DNA of 64,000 nucleotides from Pseudo-nitzschia pungens (taxonomy: Eukaryota > Bacillariophyta > Bacillariophyceae > Bacillariales > Bacillariaceae): positions 1,860,001 to 1,924,000 of the forward strand of contig CM074768.1 in NCBI GenBank assembly GCA_037355855.1, given 5' to 3'. The position numbers and the translations under genes are program-made. This document shows, in pieces, positions 50,055-61,000 of this stretch (within the stretch, counting starts at the first letter, position 1; each line of letters starts with the position of its first letter). The notes below the pieces were generated by a model that was not told where the DNA came from, did not search any database, and was given only the letters and a program-made list of their open reading frames with translations.

Positions 50055-51791
50055 ATGGAAGAAAATTCCAATTATTCCACTGTTGCCCCCACTAAACCTC
50101 CAGGGGCTACGGTGCCTGTTGGATCCTGGGAGAATGGCTATGCACTACCGGTATGTAGGAGAACCGAAGCGGCGGCACGGCTTCTGGCTGGTGGCGCCGT
50201 CTCGGAGTTCAACAAGAAATTGACTGCAGCGGAAGCTATGAGAATTTCTGGATTCACCGAAGAAGAACGCACCAACAAGGCTCTCCAAAGAAGAGTGCTT
50301 AGACTCCGGACCAAGTACACTAAGGAGACTATTCCAACCTCTGTTCTACCGAATAAAGAGCCGGCGCCGGCGATTTCTCCCGTGGCGTCTGCTGTATCTC
50401 CATTGGTTGCAACCAAGGGCGAGAGTGGAAAAAGTATCTCCCGTAATTCCTGCAAAAGCCAAAACAAAAGTTCAACCACGACGCCCAGCAGCAATAGTAG
50501 AAGTGGTAGCAAGAGAACAAAGGACGTTGACGACGCCGACGACGCCGACGTCAAGAGAGCTCGCAGCGAGACAGAGGAGGAGGAGGAGGAACCGAAGGGA
50601 TTGAAGAAGCGAAGGAGGAGCAGTTCACAGTTGGTGTATGACATGACAATGAAGCAGAAGCAGAAGGACAGGTCCGAAGAGTCTTATCTTGGTGCGGCAA
50701 AGATTTATAAGGAGCAGCCCGGATCAAAGCGCATCTCGCTGAAGGAGGCGTGTGATATGGTGAACAGAATGAATGGAACTGATATCAAGATGAACACTTT
50801 GAAATGGCGCTTGACCCAGGGCAACAAGGGATTGTCTACCGGACGCCGGGGTAGACCATCAACTATTCCTGTGGAAGTGGAGGAGGCTTTGGTTACAGCA
50901 ATTGAGACTTCCTTTCTTCTTTGTTCAGATGAAACGAAACAGAAGCCCAACCGGAAGAAAGGTGTGGAGGATTTGAAAGCATGCCTCTCCAGGGGACCTT
51001 GTTCTTTGAAAGATTTCAGTGGTCTGTACAGGCGTTTGCAGCCCCGGTTTGCTCATTCCGTTCAAGTGAACAAGTCAAACTCGCAGCTCATGATTTTGCG
51101 GAATGGAGATATCGACGAAGCTAAGGATCCGGCAACGGTGGAGCTACTGGACCTCGAACGACGAAACGCCATAGCGGTTGAAACGCTGATCAATTTTGGA
51201 TTCGACGGGGAAGTATTTCGGATGGAAGCACCACGGAATCCGCAGCGAGTTACGAGATCGGAAGCTACTACAGCGCGTCAGATTCAAGGTGCGATTGCAA
51301 AGTCAAATACTGCTGGGAAGAAGTATATCCTTCTAGGCGAGGAACAGTACAGTCCCGGTGCATTTTCGCGTCGTGAAGAGGAGATCAAAGCAATGGAATC
51401 CGCAAAGGCTCGTGCGGAGGAGTATGCGAGGAAGGAAACCAACTGCAAAGCGCTAATTGAATCATGCAGCGGCGACTTCGCAAAGCTGCGAGTGAACGAA
51501 ATGAAAAAAATTTACGAGTGGAAGCTCGGGAAAAAGGCTACCGGTCTGAAGACAGAGGAGATACTGGGTGCACTAGTAGAAACCAAGGAGAATCCTCCCG
51601 TTGGTGCAGTGTACTGGACTGCAGAGGATGACGCAGCACTTGGAAAGAAGATTGCAGATCATTTTATGAGTGCAATTAACATATTAAAAAATATCACAAA
51701 CGAGATGGTGGAAATTATAAGGGAACATCTATCCCCAGAGGAAATCAAAATGCTGGAGAAATGGCGAGCGCAGTGGCCTTGTGAGGAGTAG
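50055..51791 (+). CDS. Helix-turn-helix protein, transposase-derived?
   Basis: 578 residues from MEENSNYSTV; an in-frame ATG at 49,893 would translate the tandem repeat and is rejected. Residues 56-85 (KLTAAEAMRISGFTEEERTN) look like a helix-turn-helix. A Ser/Lys/acidic linker follows (about 120-190). Residues 213-262 (ISLKEACDMVNRMNGTDIKM, TLKWRLTQGNKG) look like a psq/CENP-B-type helix-turn-helix followed by the AT-hook-like GRRGRPSTIPVEVEEAL, as in pogo/Tigger transposases. Residues 300-578 are mostly helical and charged; I see no DDE catalytic triad, so this is either a transposase accessory protein, a derived regulator or a degraded transposase. It abuts repeats on both sides. Confidence 0.72.
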   Translation: MEENSNYSTVAPTKPPGATVPVGSWENGYALPVCRRTEAAARLLAGGAVSEFNKKLTAAEAMRISGFTEEERTNKALQRRVLRLRTKYTKETIPTSVLPNKEPAPAISPVASAVSPLVATKGESGKSISRNSCKSQNKSSTTTPSSNSRSGSKRTKDVDDADDADVKRARSETEEEEEEPKGLKKRRRSSSQLVYDMTMKQKQKDRSEESYLGAAKIYKEQPGSKRISLKEACDMVNRMNGTDIKMNTLKWRLTQGNKGLSTGRRGRPSTIPVEVEEALVTAIETSFLLCSDETKQKPNRKKGVEDLKACLSRGPCSLKDFSGLYRRLQPRFAHSVQVNKSNSQLMILRNGDIDEAKDPATVELLDLERRNAIAVETLINFGFDGEVFRMEAPRNPQRVTRSEATTARQIQGAIAKSNTAGKKYILLGEEQYSPGAFSRREEEIKAMESAKARAEEYARKETNCKALIESCSGDFAKLRVNEMKKIYEWKLGKKATGLKTEEILGALVETKENPPVGAVYWTAEDDAALGKKIADHFMSAINILKNITNEMVEIIREHLSPEEIKMLEKWRAQWPCEE

Positions 51792-51859
51792 CGCGAGCCC
51801 TTGTAGCTAATGTTGTTAGTGGTGTAAAGTTTAAAGTGGTCTATTTGTTGTTACGGAGG

Positions 51860-52740
51860 GACATGCCAAGAACCCTTGTTTCTTGGTGTTAGCACCCCAT
51901 AGGAAGAACTTGGAATAAGCCTGTTGCCAAGCCTGTTACTTAGCACACAGTCTACCACCTTGCAGTCAGTTGCTGGGAGCTAATACCTGTAGCCCCAGTA
52001 CAGTTCCCTACAAAGGAGTCTTACTACTAGCACAATAGCATCTTCTTGGATATCTTTACAGAGCGCGCAAATATGATGACTACAGTGACTGACAGGATTA
52101 GAATCCTGTATCTGGTGTGATAATATAGGGCTAGTAAGAGCTGGGGTATGTAGATCAGGTACAAATCCTACTGGATGGGCCTAGTATCCAGTCTAGCATC
52201 CTGTCTACTAGTGTCCCCCTTAATCCTGTGCAGTGCTGTCTCTATCTTAGCATCCTGCCTGTGTCTCTCATAATATACTAGAGCTGCTACTAAGAGCTGC
52301 TGGGGTATGTAGATCTGGTACAAATCCTACTGGATGGGCCCAGCATCCTGTCCAGCATACTGTCTACTAGCGTCCCCATTACTCATCCTGTACAGTTCGT
52401 CCGTTGGTGGGTTGTTCTGAGCCGAGAGGTTTGGTTTGGTTTATGAAGATATCCAAGATGCTATGAAATTTGCTAAGGCTCCTGTGTAGAGAACTGTACT
52501 GAGGCTACAGGCGTTAGCCTCCAGTAACTATCTCCTACAAGAAGGTGCTAGAGCTGTGTGCTAGAGCTGTGTGCTAAACGCTCAGCATACAAGCTTAGCA
52601 TACAGGCTTAGCATACAGGCTTAGCATGATACAGGCTTAGCATACAGGCTTATCCTATCTGGTATGGGGTGCTAACTCCAAGATACCAGGGCCCTTGCGT
52701 ACTATTTGTACCAGTTATACGGGCCCCGGGTATAGCACCG
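51860..52740. repeat. Dispersed repeat cluster left of element copy 2
   Basis: 51,860-52,080 is an inverted copy of the ~290-bp repeat. 52,100-52,400 holds two GGGCCC units in reversed orientation. 52,440-52,740 is a direct copy of the ~290-bp repeat with five CTTAGCATACAGG units, ending CCCGGGTATAGCACCG, where the next element is inserted. Confidence 0.75.
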
Positions 52741-52859
52741 CGTCTGATAACTGATTTTAGACGTGGGTCAAAAATTTTTGTGCCGGGTCCTTTTGGGGTC
52801 AAATATTTGACCAATTCCTTGTCCCTGGCTTAATTTTTTCAGTCCCGTACCACATATAT

Positions 52860-53215
52860 TTTCGAGCCAACGCCCATTAATTTTTGAGCCAACGCCCATT
52901 ATTTTTCGAGGCAACGCCCATAAATTTTAGAGGCAACGCCCATAAATTTTAGAGGCAAGCCCCATTACTTTTCAAGGCAACGCCCATTAATTTTCGAGGC
53001 AACGGCCATCATTTTTAGAGGCAACGCCCATCATTTTTAGAGGCAACGCACATCAATTTTTGAGGCAACGCCCGTCATTTTTAGAGGCAACACCCATCAT
53101 TTTTAGAGGCAACGCCCATAATTTCTAGACGCAAAGCCCATCATTTCCAGAGGCAACACCCATTAGTTTTACACGCAACACCCATTATTTCTAGAGGCAA
53201 CGCCCATTATCACAT
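52860..53215 (+). repeat. ~24-bp GAGGCAACGCCCAT array
   Basis: About fifteen units of (A/T)TTTTTAGAGGCAACGCCCAT with drift (GAGCCAACGCCC early, GAGGCAACACCC late). Confidence 0.88.
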
Positions 53216-53284
53216 GATAATAATGTTACACTATTATTGATGTTACGAACCACTAGTATTCTGACTAATACCAAATACTGTATT

Positions 53285-54380
53285 GGTACAAACTGGATTT
53301 CAGTTGCCGTCATATTGAACTTAAGTTGCCGTCGCATCCTATTTCAGTTCCCCGTTGCATTGTATTATCCTATTTCAATTGCCGTCGGATTGTATTGTCG
53401 TCGCATCCTATTTCAGTTCCCCGTCGCATTGTATTATCCTATTTCAATTGCCGTCGGATTGTATTGCCGTCGCATCCTATTTCAGTTCCCCGTCGCATTG
53501 TATTATCCTATTTCAATTGCCGTCGCATCCTATTTCAATTGCCGTCGCATCCTATTTCAGTTGCCTTCGAATTGTATTGCAATTTTATTGTCGTCGCATT
53601 GTATTTCAGCAGTTGCCGTCGCATTGTATTTCAGTATTTCAGTTGTCGTCGCATTGTATTTCAGTTGCGTTCTGTGTATTCTTCCCTACGAGGAGCAAGC
53701 AGGCAATTACTAAAGCCATGGTTAGAAGTGAACTCCATGACCAATACCCCCGATCTTGATGCAGTTCACTCACCGTCGCATTGTATTTCAGCAGTTGCCA
53801 TCGGATTGTATTTTCAGCAGTTGCCATCGGATTGTATTTCAGTTGTCGTCGCATTGTATTTCAGTTGCGTTCTGTGTATTCTTCCCTACGAGGAGCAAGC
53901 AGGCAATTACTAAATCCATGGTTAGAAGTGAACTCCATGACCAATACCCACGATCTTGATGCACTTCACTCACCGTTGCATTGTATTTTCAGCAGTTGCC
54001 ATCGGATTGTATTTTCAGCAGTTGCCGTTGCATTGTATTTCAGCAGTTGCCGTTGCATTGTATTTCAGCAGTTGCCGTCGCATTGTATTTCAGCAGTTGC
54101 CGCAAATTATGTGAAGTTTGGCACACTCATTTTATGTGCTTTTTGCGTGCATGCACAGCATGTTGCATTATTTACTACAGAAGTACTGGTGGTACTAGTA
54201 CAAGCCTGCCCTCGCCCACTTGCGAGCCCTCCCCGCCGCGCCATAATTTCTGACTACATTTATGTAAGGTTACTCGCAATGGAAAAAGGACAGACGGAGC
54301 AGAAAAATGATAGACACCAGTAAAGGGACTAATCAATACACAAACAGTAACTACAGTACTAAACTAGTATAATGACTTAT
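53285..54380. repeat. TTTCAGTTGCCGTCGCATTG minisatellite and flank
   Basis: Units of CGTCGCATTGTATTTCAGTTGC with a longer ~230-bp period marked by GAGGAGCAAGCAGGCAATTA at about 53,690 and 53,890. The tail (54,105-54,260) matches 20,500-20,700. Frames are repeat translations. Confidence 0.82.
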
Positions 54381-55580
54381 CTAGATTAATATTTTGGACA
54401 TTTCCACCATTCCAGCGTCAATAGTCCTCACCCTATGTATGCTTGGGACTACGAAAAAAGTCTGAGTCAGAAACACCCAATACTTTGGATGTCACATCTA
54501 TTTAATGCACAGCCATTTCCTCCAGTACTGGCATATTTCACTAGAAAATAGACAAAGTGACCTATGTAAATTCAGAAATGGATTATTTCCACCATTCCAG
54601 CGCCAATTGTCCTCACCCTATGTATGCTTGGGACTATGAAAAAAGTCTGAGTGAGCAAGACCCAATACTTTGGATGTCAACTACTGGAGAATTTACTAGA
54701 AAAAAGTACCAAATCACATATCTGAACAAATCTGGCCAATGTTTGTGTGATTCCAGTGTGAATATTTCTCATCCTGTGCATGGGGAAGAGTATGCAAAAA
54801 GAAGTATTCAAAAATCACCAATTATTTGGATGTCACCACTGAATAATTAATATTTGTTCCACTACTGCGGAATTTACTAGAAAAAAGTACCAAATCACAT
54901 ATCTGAACAAATCTGGCCAATGTTTGTGTGATTCCAGTGTGAATATTTCTCATCCTATGCATGGGCAAGACTATTCAAAAAGAAGTATTCAAAAATCACC
55001 TATATTTTGAATGTCGCCACTGAATAATTAATATTTATTCCACTACTGCGGAATTCACTAGAAAAAAGTACCAAATCAAATATCTGAATGAATCTGGCCA
55101 ATATTTGTGTGATTCCAGTGTGTATATTCCTCATACTGTGCATGGGCAAGAGTATGCAAAAAGAAGTATTCAAAAATCACCTATATTTTGAATGTCACCA
55201 CTGAATAATTAATATTTCTTGGTTAACTACTGCGGAATTTACTAGAAAAAAGTACCAAATCACATATCTGAATGAATCTGGCCAATATTTGTGTGATTCC
55301 AGTGTGTATATTCCTCATACTGTGCATGGGCAAGAGTATGCAAAAAGAAGTATTCAAAAATCACCTATATTTTGAATGTCACCACTGAATAATTAATATT
55401 TGGTTAACTACTGCGGAATTTACTAGAAAAAAGTACCAAATCACATATCTGAATGAATCTGGCAAATATTTCTGTGATTCCAGTGTGAATATTCCTCATC
55501 CTATGCACGGGCAAGAGTATGCAAAAAGAAGTATTCAAAAATCACCTATATTTTGGATGTCACCACTGAATAACTGAATA
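54381..55580. repeat. 181-bp satellite, element copy 2
   Basis: The first ~290 bp are a diverged subfamily (CACCCTATGTATGCTTGGGA, CAATACTTTGGATGTCA). Then standard monomers with phase marks at 54,830, 55,011, 55,192, 55,376 and 55,557. Confidence 0.92.
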
Positions 55581-55859
55581 GCTCACTTATTGTGACATGT
55601 GCTTCGCAGCAAAAATATTGCTATTGCATCGTGATGTAGCAAAAGACATTCCCATGATGGGACTTGAACCAACAATACCAAATGCATACAATCCAGTAGT
55701 GCCACTATTACTGTCTACTGCTGCTAAACAGGTGTTCTCTCTATCTTATAATGCTACCACCATCTCGGGGAAGGCTCATCCTGTATAATATGTACCAACT
55801 GTACAATAACTACTATCCGGATACCGAAAAAGAAATTACTTCGTACCTTATTACTCGGT
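55581..55859 (-). repeat. Satellite tail with tRNA-like boxes, second copy
   Basis: Same as 28,081-28,285; B box here GGTTCAAGTCC, A box TGGCACTACTGG, spacing unchanged. Confidence 0.5.
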
Positions 55860-56327
55860 GTTCGCTGAGTCACTCCTCTCGTACAGTGTTTCCTCCCAGA
55901 ATCACTCTTTTTTTCACCTCACTTTTTTCAGGAATAACACAAAAACACAAATCACTGCTGTTTCGATTCACAATCCGACTTATTTTGAGCAGAGTTGCTT
56001 TATTGCACTCCGTCTTGTGAACGAAGAGAACCCCTACGGTAGGCTCTTGGCTCATTGTACTTTAGTCCTTAAATATCCTTGTCTGAAAAACGGAGAAGCA
56101 CCTCTATGGCATGGACGAGAGATTGTTCGCTTGAAAGACATTGTTTGACTTGGCCCCCAAACGTCTTGAAATCAATCAATCTGCATCCATTGCCGGTAGG
56201 ACTTCAACAGGCGCAAGTTCTTGTTTTCGTGACATAGGAGGAAGAAAAGAACACATCGGCAGCGGACATTCATCGGCAGCAGACATTGAATACGACGACG
56301 GAAGACGACAACACCTCGGAGGTAGGG
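55860..56327 (+). repeat. Dispersed repeat shared with 16.11-16.55 kb
   Basis: See the 16.11-kb copy; ends in GACATAGGAGGAAGAAAAGA and CGGCAGCAGACATTG. Confidence 0.65.
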
Positions 56328-56789
56328 TGTGTTGGAGTCCTGGAACTACCTGGCTTCCCCAGATATACGACGTACTGATATTGAAAACAACGAAGACGAA
56401 GACGAAAATCACGACCAATCGCGACCAATCGGTGCGGAGACGGACGACAACGACGACGAAGGTACGATCACTCCAGAGAGGGACGAGGGGGGTACGATTG
56501 CTACGATCGCTTCTAACAGGAGTTTCTTGTTGTTTTAACTTTCGCCTTTCCACAGAAAAACAACCGATACGATTGCTGAAGAGGGGAACGACGAACGACC
56601 GATACGATTGCTGAAGAGGGGAACGACCGATACGATTGTTGAAGACCGATACGATTGTTGAAGAGGGGAACGACCGAAACGATTGCTGAAGAGGGGAACG
56701 ACCGATACGATTGTTGAAGAGGGGAACGACCGATACGATTGCTGAAGAGGGGAACGACAAGGAAAGACGGCGATAGTTCTTTAACAATA
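56328..56789. repeat. CCTGGAACTACC block with CCGATACGATTG array
   Basis: Matches 28,800-29,200, then about eight units of GAAGAGGGGAACGACCGATA, CGATTGCT. Confidence 0.7.
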
Positions 56790-57445
56790 TTCTCATGTAT
56801 TATCAACGCGTTTGTACTATCGACGCGTTTGTATTATCGACGCGTTGCTGCTTGCTGCTGCTTGCTGTCCCCCTTGTATTATCGACGTTGCTGCTGCTTG
56901 CTGTCCCCCTTGTATTATCGACGTTGCTGCTGCTTGCTGTCCCCCCTGTTTTTTTTTTCTACATAAATCCCTGTACAATTTGTACTGGAAAATCGAATTT
57001 TTTGATTGGCTCGTTAACTCAGCACCTCTATCTGCTTGCTGCTGGCTGCTTGCTGTCCCCCCCCTGTATTATCGACGCGTTGCTGCTGCTTGCTGTCCCC
57101 CCCCTGTGTTGTCGACGCGTTGCTGCTGCTTGCTGCTTGCTGTCTCCCCCCTGTATTATCGACGCGTTGCTGCTTGCTGCTTGCAGTCCCCCCCCTGTAT
57201 TATCGACGCGTTGCTGCTGCTTGCTGCTTGCTGTCCCCCCCCTGTATTATCGACGCGTTGCTGCTGCTTGCTGCTTGCTGTCCCCCCCTGTATTATCGAC
57301 GCGTTGCTGCTGCTTGCTGCTTGCTGCTTGCAGTCCCCCCCCTGTATTATCGACGCGTTGCTGCTGCTTGTTGCTTGCTGTCCCCCCCCCCCCTGTATTA
57401 TCGACGCGTTGCTGCTGCTTGCTGCTTGCTGCCCCCCCCCCCTGT
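56790..57445 (+). repeat. ~38-bp minisatellite, second array
   Basis: CCCCCCCTGTATTATCGACG, CGTTGCTGCTGCTTGCTG units as at 29.5-31.4 kb, interrupted at 56,955-57,040 by TACATAAATCCCTGTACAAT and AATCGAATTTTTTGATTGGC, which is also seen at 16,080. Confidence 0.9.
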
Positions 57446-59069
57446 AAGGGATACAGCGCTACGATACAGCGCTACAGGGATACAGCGATACAGGAATACA
57501 GCGCTACAGCGCTACAGCGCTACAGGGATACAGCGCTACAGGGATACAGGGATACAGGGATACAGGGATACAGCGATACAGGGATACAGCGCTACAGCGC
57601 TACAGCGCTACAGGGGATGAGCGCAGCTCAGCTCTGTATCGTATCGTGACAGCGCTCCGCTAACTCGTAAAATAACAGAGCTCTGTAGCTCCAGTACTGT
57701 ATTCTACGGGTAGCATAGTGTGTGCGGAGTAGCGTAGCGTAGCTCCGCTTATTAATTACGTAGATTCAAAGGTGTGCTAGCGCGTTGGGTAACTGTCTGG
57801 GTCAGGTATCCGGTCATAGTACATATTATACACTAATGACCCGACCCCGGCGGTAGCATAGTATCTTAGCATGGTATCATGGTAGGTTAGCATTTTTCAG
57901 TATCTCGTAGCATTAGCAACCCTAACCCTGTAGCATTTAGCTACACCATAATAGGTGCTTTACTCGGGGTACGTACAATTGGTACAAATCGTACGCGACG
58001 GCCCTAGTAACTTCTGGTAGCATCCATACTAAGCAGGGGATACAGCGCTACAGCGCTGCAGGGGGATACAGCGCTACGATACAGCGCTACAGGGGGGGAT
58101 ACAGCGCTACAGCGCTGCAGGGGATACAGCGCTACGATACAGCGCTACAGGAGGGGATACAGCGCTACAGCGCTGCAGGGGATACAGCGCTACGATACAG
58201 CGCTACAGGGGATACAGCGCTACGATACAGCGCTACAGGGGATACAGCGCTACGATACAGCGCTACAGGGGATACAGCGCTGCAGGGGATACAGCGCTAC
58301 AGCGCTGAAGGGATACAGGAGGGATACAGCGATACAGCGCTGCAGGGGATACAGCGCTACAGGGGATACAGCGCTACAGGGGATACAGCGTTACAGGGGA
58401 TACAGCGCAGCTCAGCTCTGTATCGTACGGTATCGTGACAGCGCTCCGCTAACTCGTAAAATAACAGAGCTCTGTAGCTCCAGTACTGTATTCTACGGGT
58501 AGCGTAGTGTGTGCGGAGTAGCGTAGGTTGTAGCGTAGCTCGATACAGCGCTACAGCGCTACAGGGGATACAGCGCTACAGGGGATCAGCGCAGCTCAGC
58601 TCTGTATCGTATCGTTCTGATAACTCGTAGATAATAGAGCTCTGTAGCTCCAGTACTGTATTATACGGGTAGCGTACGGAGTAGCGTAGTAGGGTAGCTC
58701 CCGTTATTTAATAACGAAGGTGTGCTAGCGTGTTGGGTAACTGTCTGGGTCAGGCGTCCGGTCATAGTACATATTGTACACCAGTGACCCGACCCCTGCG
58801 GTAGCATAGTATCTTAGCATGGTAGCATGGTAGGTTAACATATCTAATATTTCGTACTATCATTAGCAACCCTAACCTTGTAGCACTCAGCTACACTGTA
58901 TTAGTGCGGATGCTATACCCGGGGTATGTACAACTGGTACAAATCGTACGCGACAACCCTAGTATCTTTGGAGTTAGCACTGCACTACAGCGCTACAGCG
59001 ATAAAGGGGATACAGCGCTACAGCGTTACAGCGCTACAGGGATACAGGGATACAGCGCTACAGCGTTAC
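57446..59069. repeat. TACAGCGC arrays and a ~400-bp repeat
   Basis: (ATACAGCGCTACAGGG)-type arrays at 57,447-57,620, 58,035-58,415, 58,545-58,590 and 58,985-59,065. A ~400-bp repeat beginning GCTCAGCTCTGTATCGTA and ending near GGTACAAATCGTACGCGAC occurs at 57,625-58,020 and 58,590-58,960, with a partial copy at 58,410-58,520. No gene. Confidence 0.85.
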
Positions 59070-59305
59070 AACCATTAACCCTAATGGTGGTTCAACAACG
59101 AATTTCGACCCCGGCTGTTAATTTTTCGACCCAAATATTCGAGTTTGGAGCAAAAAATTAATTTTTGGAGCCAAAAAATAATAATTCGAGCTTAAGAAAG
59201 GCGATTTCGCTCCAAATAATAAAAATATTGGAGCTAAAAACGTCTAAAAAAAAGGAGGGGGGTGGTCGAAACGGGTCAAAATGGTCGAAAATCAGTTATT
59301 AGACG
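59070..59305 (-). repeat. GCTCCAAA array and right end of element copy 2
   Basis: Inverted relative of 15,791-16,050 (GGAGCAAAAAATTAATTTTT, GCTCCAAATAATAAAAATAT), ending ATCAGTTATTAGACG. Confidence 0.75.
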
Positions 59306-60188
59306 CGGTGACAGCACACTATAGCATGGTGCTACAAGGTGAAGGTTGCTAGTAATGCTACGAGATAGTTGTTTCTTACTACTTACTATCTTGACCTTTA
59401 CTACACGTAGTAGTAGTTATTCACTTAAAATAATATTTGTAGTAGTGGTTATCTTGTTACTAACTAACTGGTGGTGGTTATACTACTAGTACTAGTATAC
59501 TAGCGCTGTAATAGTAGTATTGCTCGCCAGCAATAGGAGAGGATTAACAACAGGACAGCACGGAATGCTGGCAAGTAGTACTTCTACTACTACTACTACT
59601 AGTAGGGCTATTGGCTGCAAGAAAAAGTGTTCTCGGACCATCATGCTGGAGGCGGATCGAAACCCATTCGATTTTGCTGCTGTGTCCTCAGAATCATAAT
59701 ATGATTCTGTATTAATTTGCGCGGACCAAGGGAATGGAATGCTGCTGGTGCCGTGGAGGAGAGCAGGAGGAGGAAGGAATTGAATGCGTTCCTTCGGCGA
59801 ATTACGTGCAATCAGTTTCGTTGCTCGCAGGAGCTTGTGTATGGTGGAGCGCCCTGTGTAGTAACCTTAAAAAAAGCAAACTACAGTATAGTAATAATAC
59901 TTTTGTTTGATGAATAGTTCTCGGTTGATGATGTTCCTTTTGTCATTGGTTTCAATGCTTCTGTTCCACAGTGCAGTGCAGTGCATGTGCGTGTGCGTGT
60001 GCCTATCGTTGGCTTGTCAATCATGGAACGCATACTGTGCCCTCCACGTTGCCATTGCCAACCCGTTTCGTTTCGTTTCGTTTCGTTTCGTTTCGTATTG
60101 TATTGGTGTTTGGTTTTGTTTAGTTTTGGTTTTGGCATCACACAATCTTGTGCCCGCTCCGTGTTCCAGGCCGCGTTCCTGGTACTAG
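59306..60188. other. Intergenic, no gene recognised
   Basis: The first 60 bp continue the host repeat interrupted by the element. Then TAGTAG/CTACTA strings, unassigned sequence and (GTTTC)n at 60,064-60,093. Confidence 0.5.
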
Positions 60189-60758
60189 TCACAAATCGGC
60201 AGTGGCCAGGGGTTCGTAGACCGCTTCCGGATCCGACACGGGGGAGGATTCGACACCACCACCGGCACCGCCACCGTCTGCTCGAATCGGCAGAACCACG
60301 AATTTGTGGAGGACGTACGAAAACAGGACGACGCTGGACAGCATGTAGGCCGTGAACGTGTACCCCCACACCGCGGCCAGAACCGAATCGTCTCCCTTGA
60401 GCACCTTCTTGGCAAACCCGACCGGTCCCCCCGCCGCCACGATCATCGGAACCACCACGGCAAAGTTGAGGACCACCAGGCACGCGGAAGCGACGATCGG
60501 AATCTTGGTGGACAGGTTGCGCCCGTCGGTGGCCAGGCAGGCGATCGCCAAGAGTCCCATGCTGATGTGGCCGAGTTCCTGGGTCCTGCCGGCGAGGTAC
60601 TTGTTGACGAGGGCCCACAGGAAGTAAAAGAGGGCAATCTTGAAGACGGCCGACCGCAGCAGCGCGGAGGATTCGCCGCTTTTGGCGCTCACCAGCACCA
60701 TGTGCCACGACACGGCGTTGGAGACGATCATGAGGACGAGTCCTACAATGTTCACCAT
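60189..60758 (-). CDS. Five-pass membrane protein, unknown family
   Basis: 189 residues starting MVNIVGLVLMIVSNAVSWHM. Hydrophobic segments near residues 3-23, 38-58 (AVFKIALFYFLWALVNKYLA), 66-82, 88-112 (IPIVASACLVVLNFAVVVPM) and 126-156 (AAVWGYTFTAYMLSSVVLFS), with a polar C-terminus of Gly/Ser/Glu ending YEPLATADL. No signal peptide apart from the first segment. Family and function not recognised; a small organelle or plasma-membrane protein is likely. The start lies just after an (ATTGG)n/(ATTGT)n repeat that forms the leader region. Composition (GC-rich, few rare strings) matches the other real genes here. Confidence 0.75.
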   Translation of the reverse strand: MVNIVGLVLMIVSNAVSWHMVLVSAKSGESSALLRSAVFKIALFYFLWALVNKYLAGRTQELGHISMGLLAIACLATDGRNLSTKIPIVASACLVVLNFAVVVPMIVAAGGPVGFAKKVLKGDDSVLAAVWGYTFTAYMLSSVVLFSYVLHKFVVLPIRADGGGAGGGVESSPVSDPEAVYEPLATADL

Positions 60759-60948
60759 GGTTGATTGGATTGAATAGGATCGGATCGGATTAGATTGTAT
60801 TGTATTGTATTGTATTGTATTGGTTTGGTTTGGATTGGTTTGGATTGGTTTGGATCGTGTTTCGTTCGATGCAAGTGCGATCTCTCCGTAAGAGAACGGT
60901 AGATTGGAATGAAAATGTATTGCGGTGCTTCTTTGGATCCACGAGTTA

Positions 60949-61000
60949 CTACAGAATTCTTTTAAAAGCTGTGCGTTGGTTCTACGCGCCTATTTACTAG
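60949..61000. mobile_element. 91-bp foldback MITE, truncated copy C
   Basis: Left arm CTACAGAATTCTTTTAAAAG and loop GTGCGTTGGTTCTACGCGCC; right arm missing. Confidence 0.65.

Larger units (their letters stand above)
52741..59305 (+). mobile_element. Satellite-packed TIR element, copy 2
   Basis: Left end CGTCTGATAACTGATTTT; reverse complement of the right end CGTCTAATAACTGATTTT (one difference in 18). Flanks are CG/CG (52,739-52,740 and 59,306-59,307), and the flanking host repeat is continuous at 38,130-38,165, which serves as the empty site. Contents in order: GAGGCAACGCCCAT array, TTTCAGTTGCCG minisatellite, 181-bp satellite, pol III-like tail, 55.86-kb repeat, GAC block, 38-bp minisatellite, TACAGCG arrays, GCTCCAAA array. 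The internal order matches copy 1. No protein of its own. Non-autonomous element by inference. Confidence 0.65.

Noticed and set aside
53237..54323. Plus-strand frames of 90-195 residues
   Set aside because: Translations of the TTTCAGTTGCCG minisatellite.
56795..57649. 284-residue plus-strand frame
   Set aside because: Same minisatellite plus TACAGCG array translated.
59881..60708. 275-residue minus-strand frame
   Set aside because: Overlaps the five-pass membrane protein in another frame; Arg/Gly-rich with no hydrophobic pattern.
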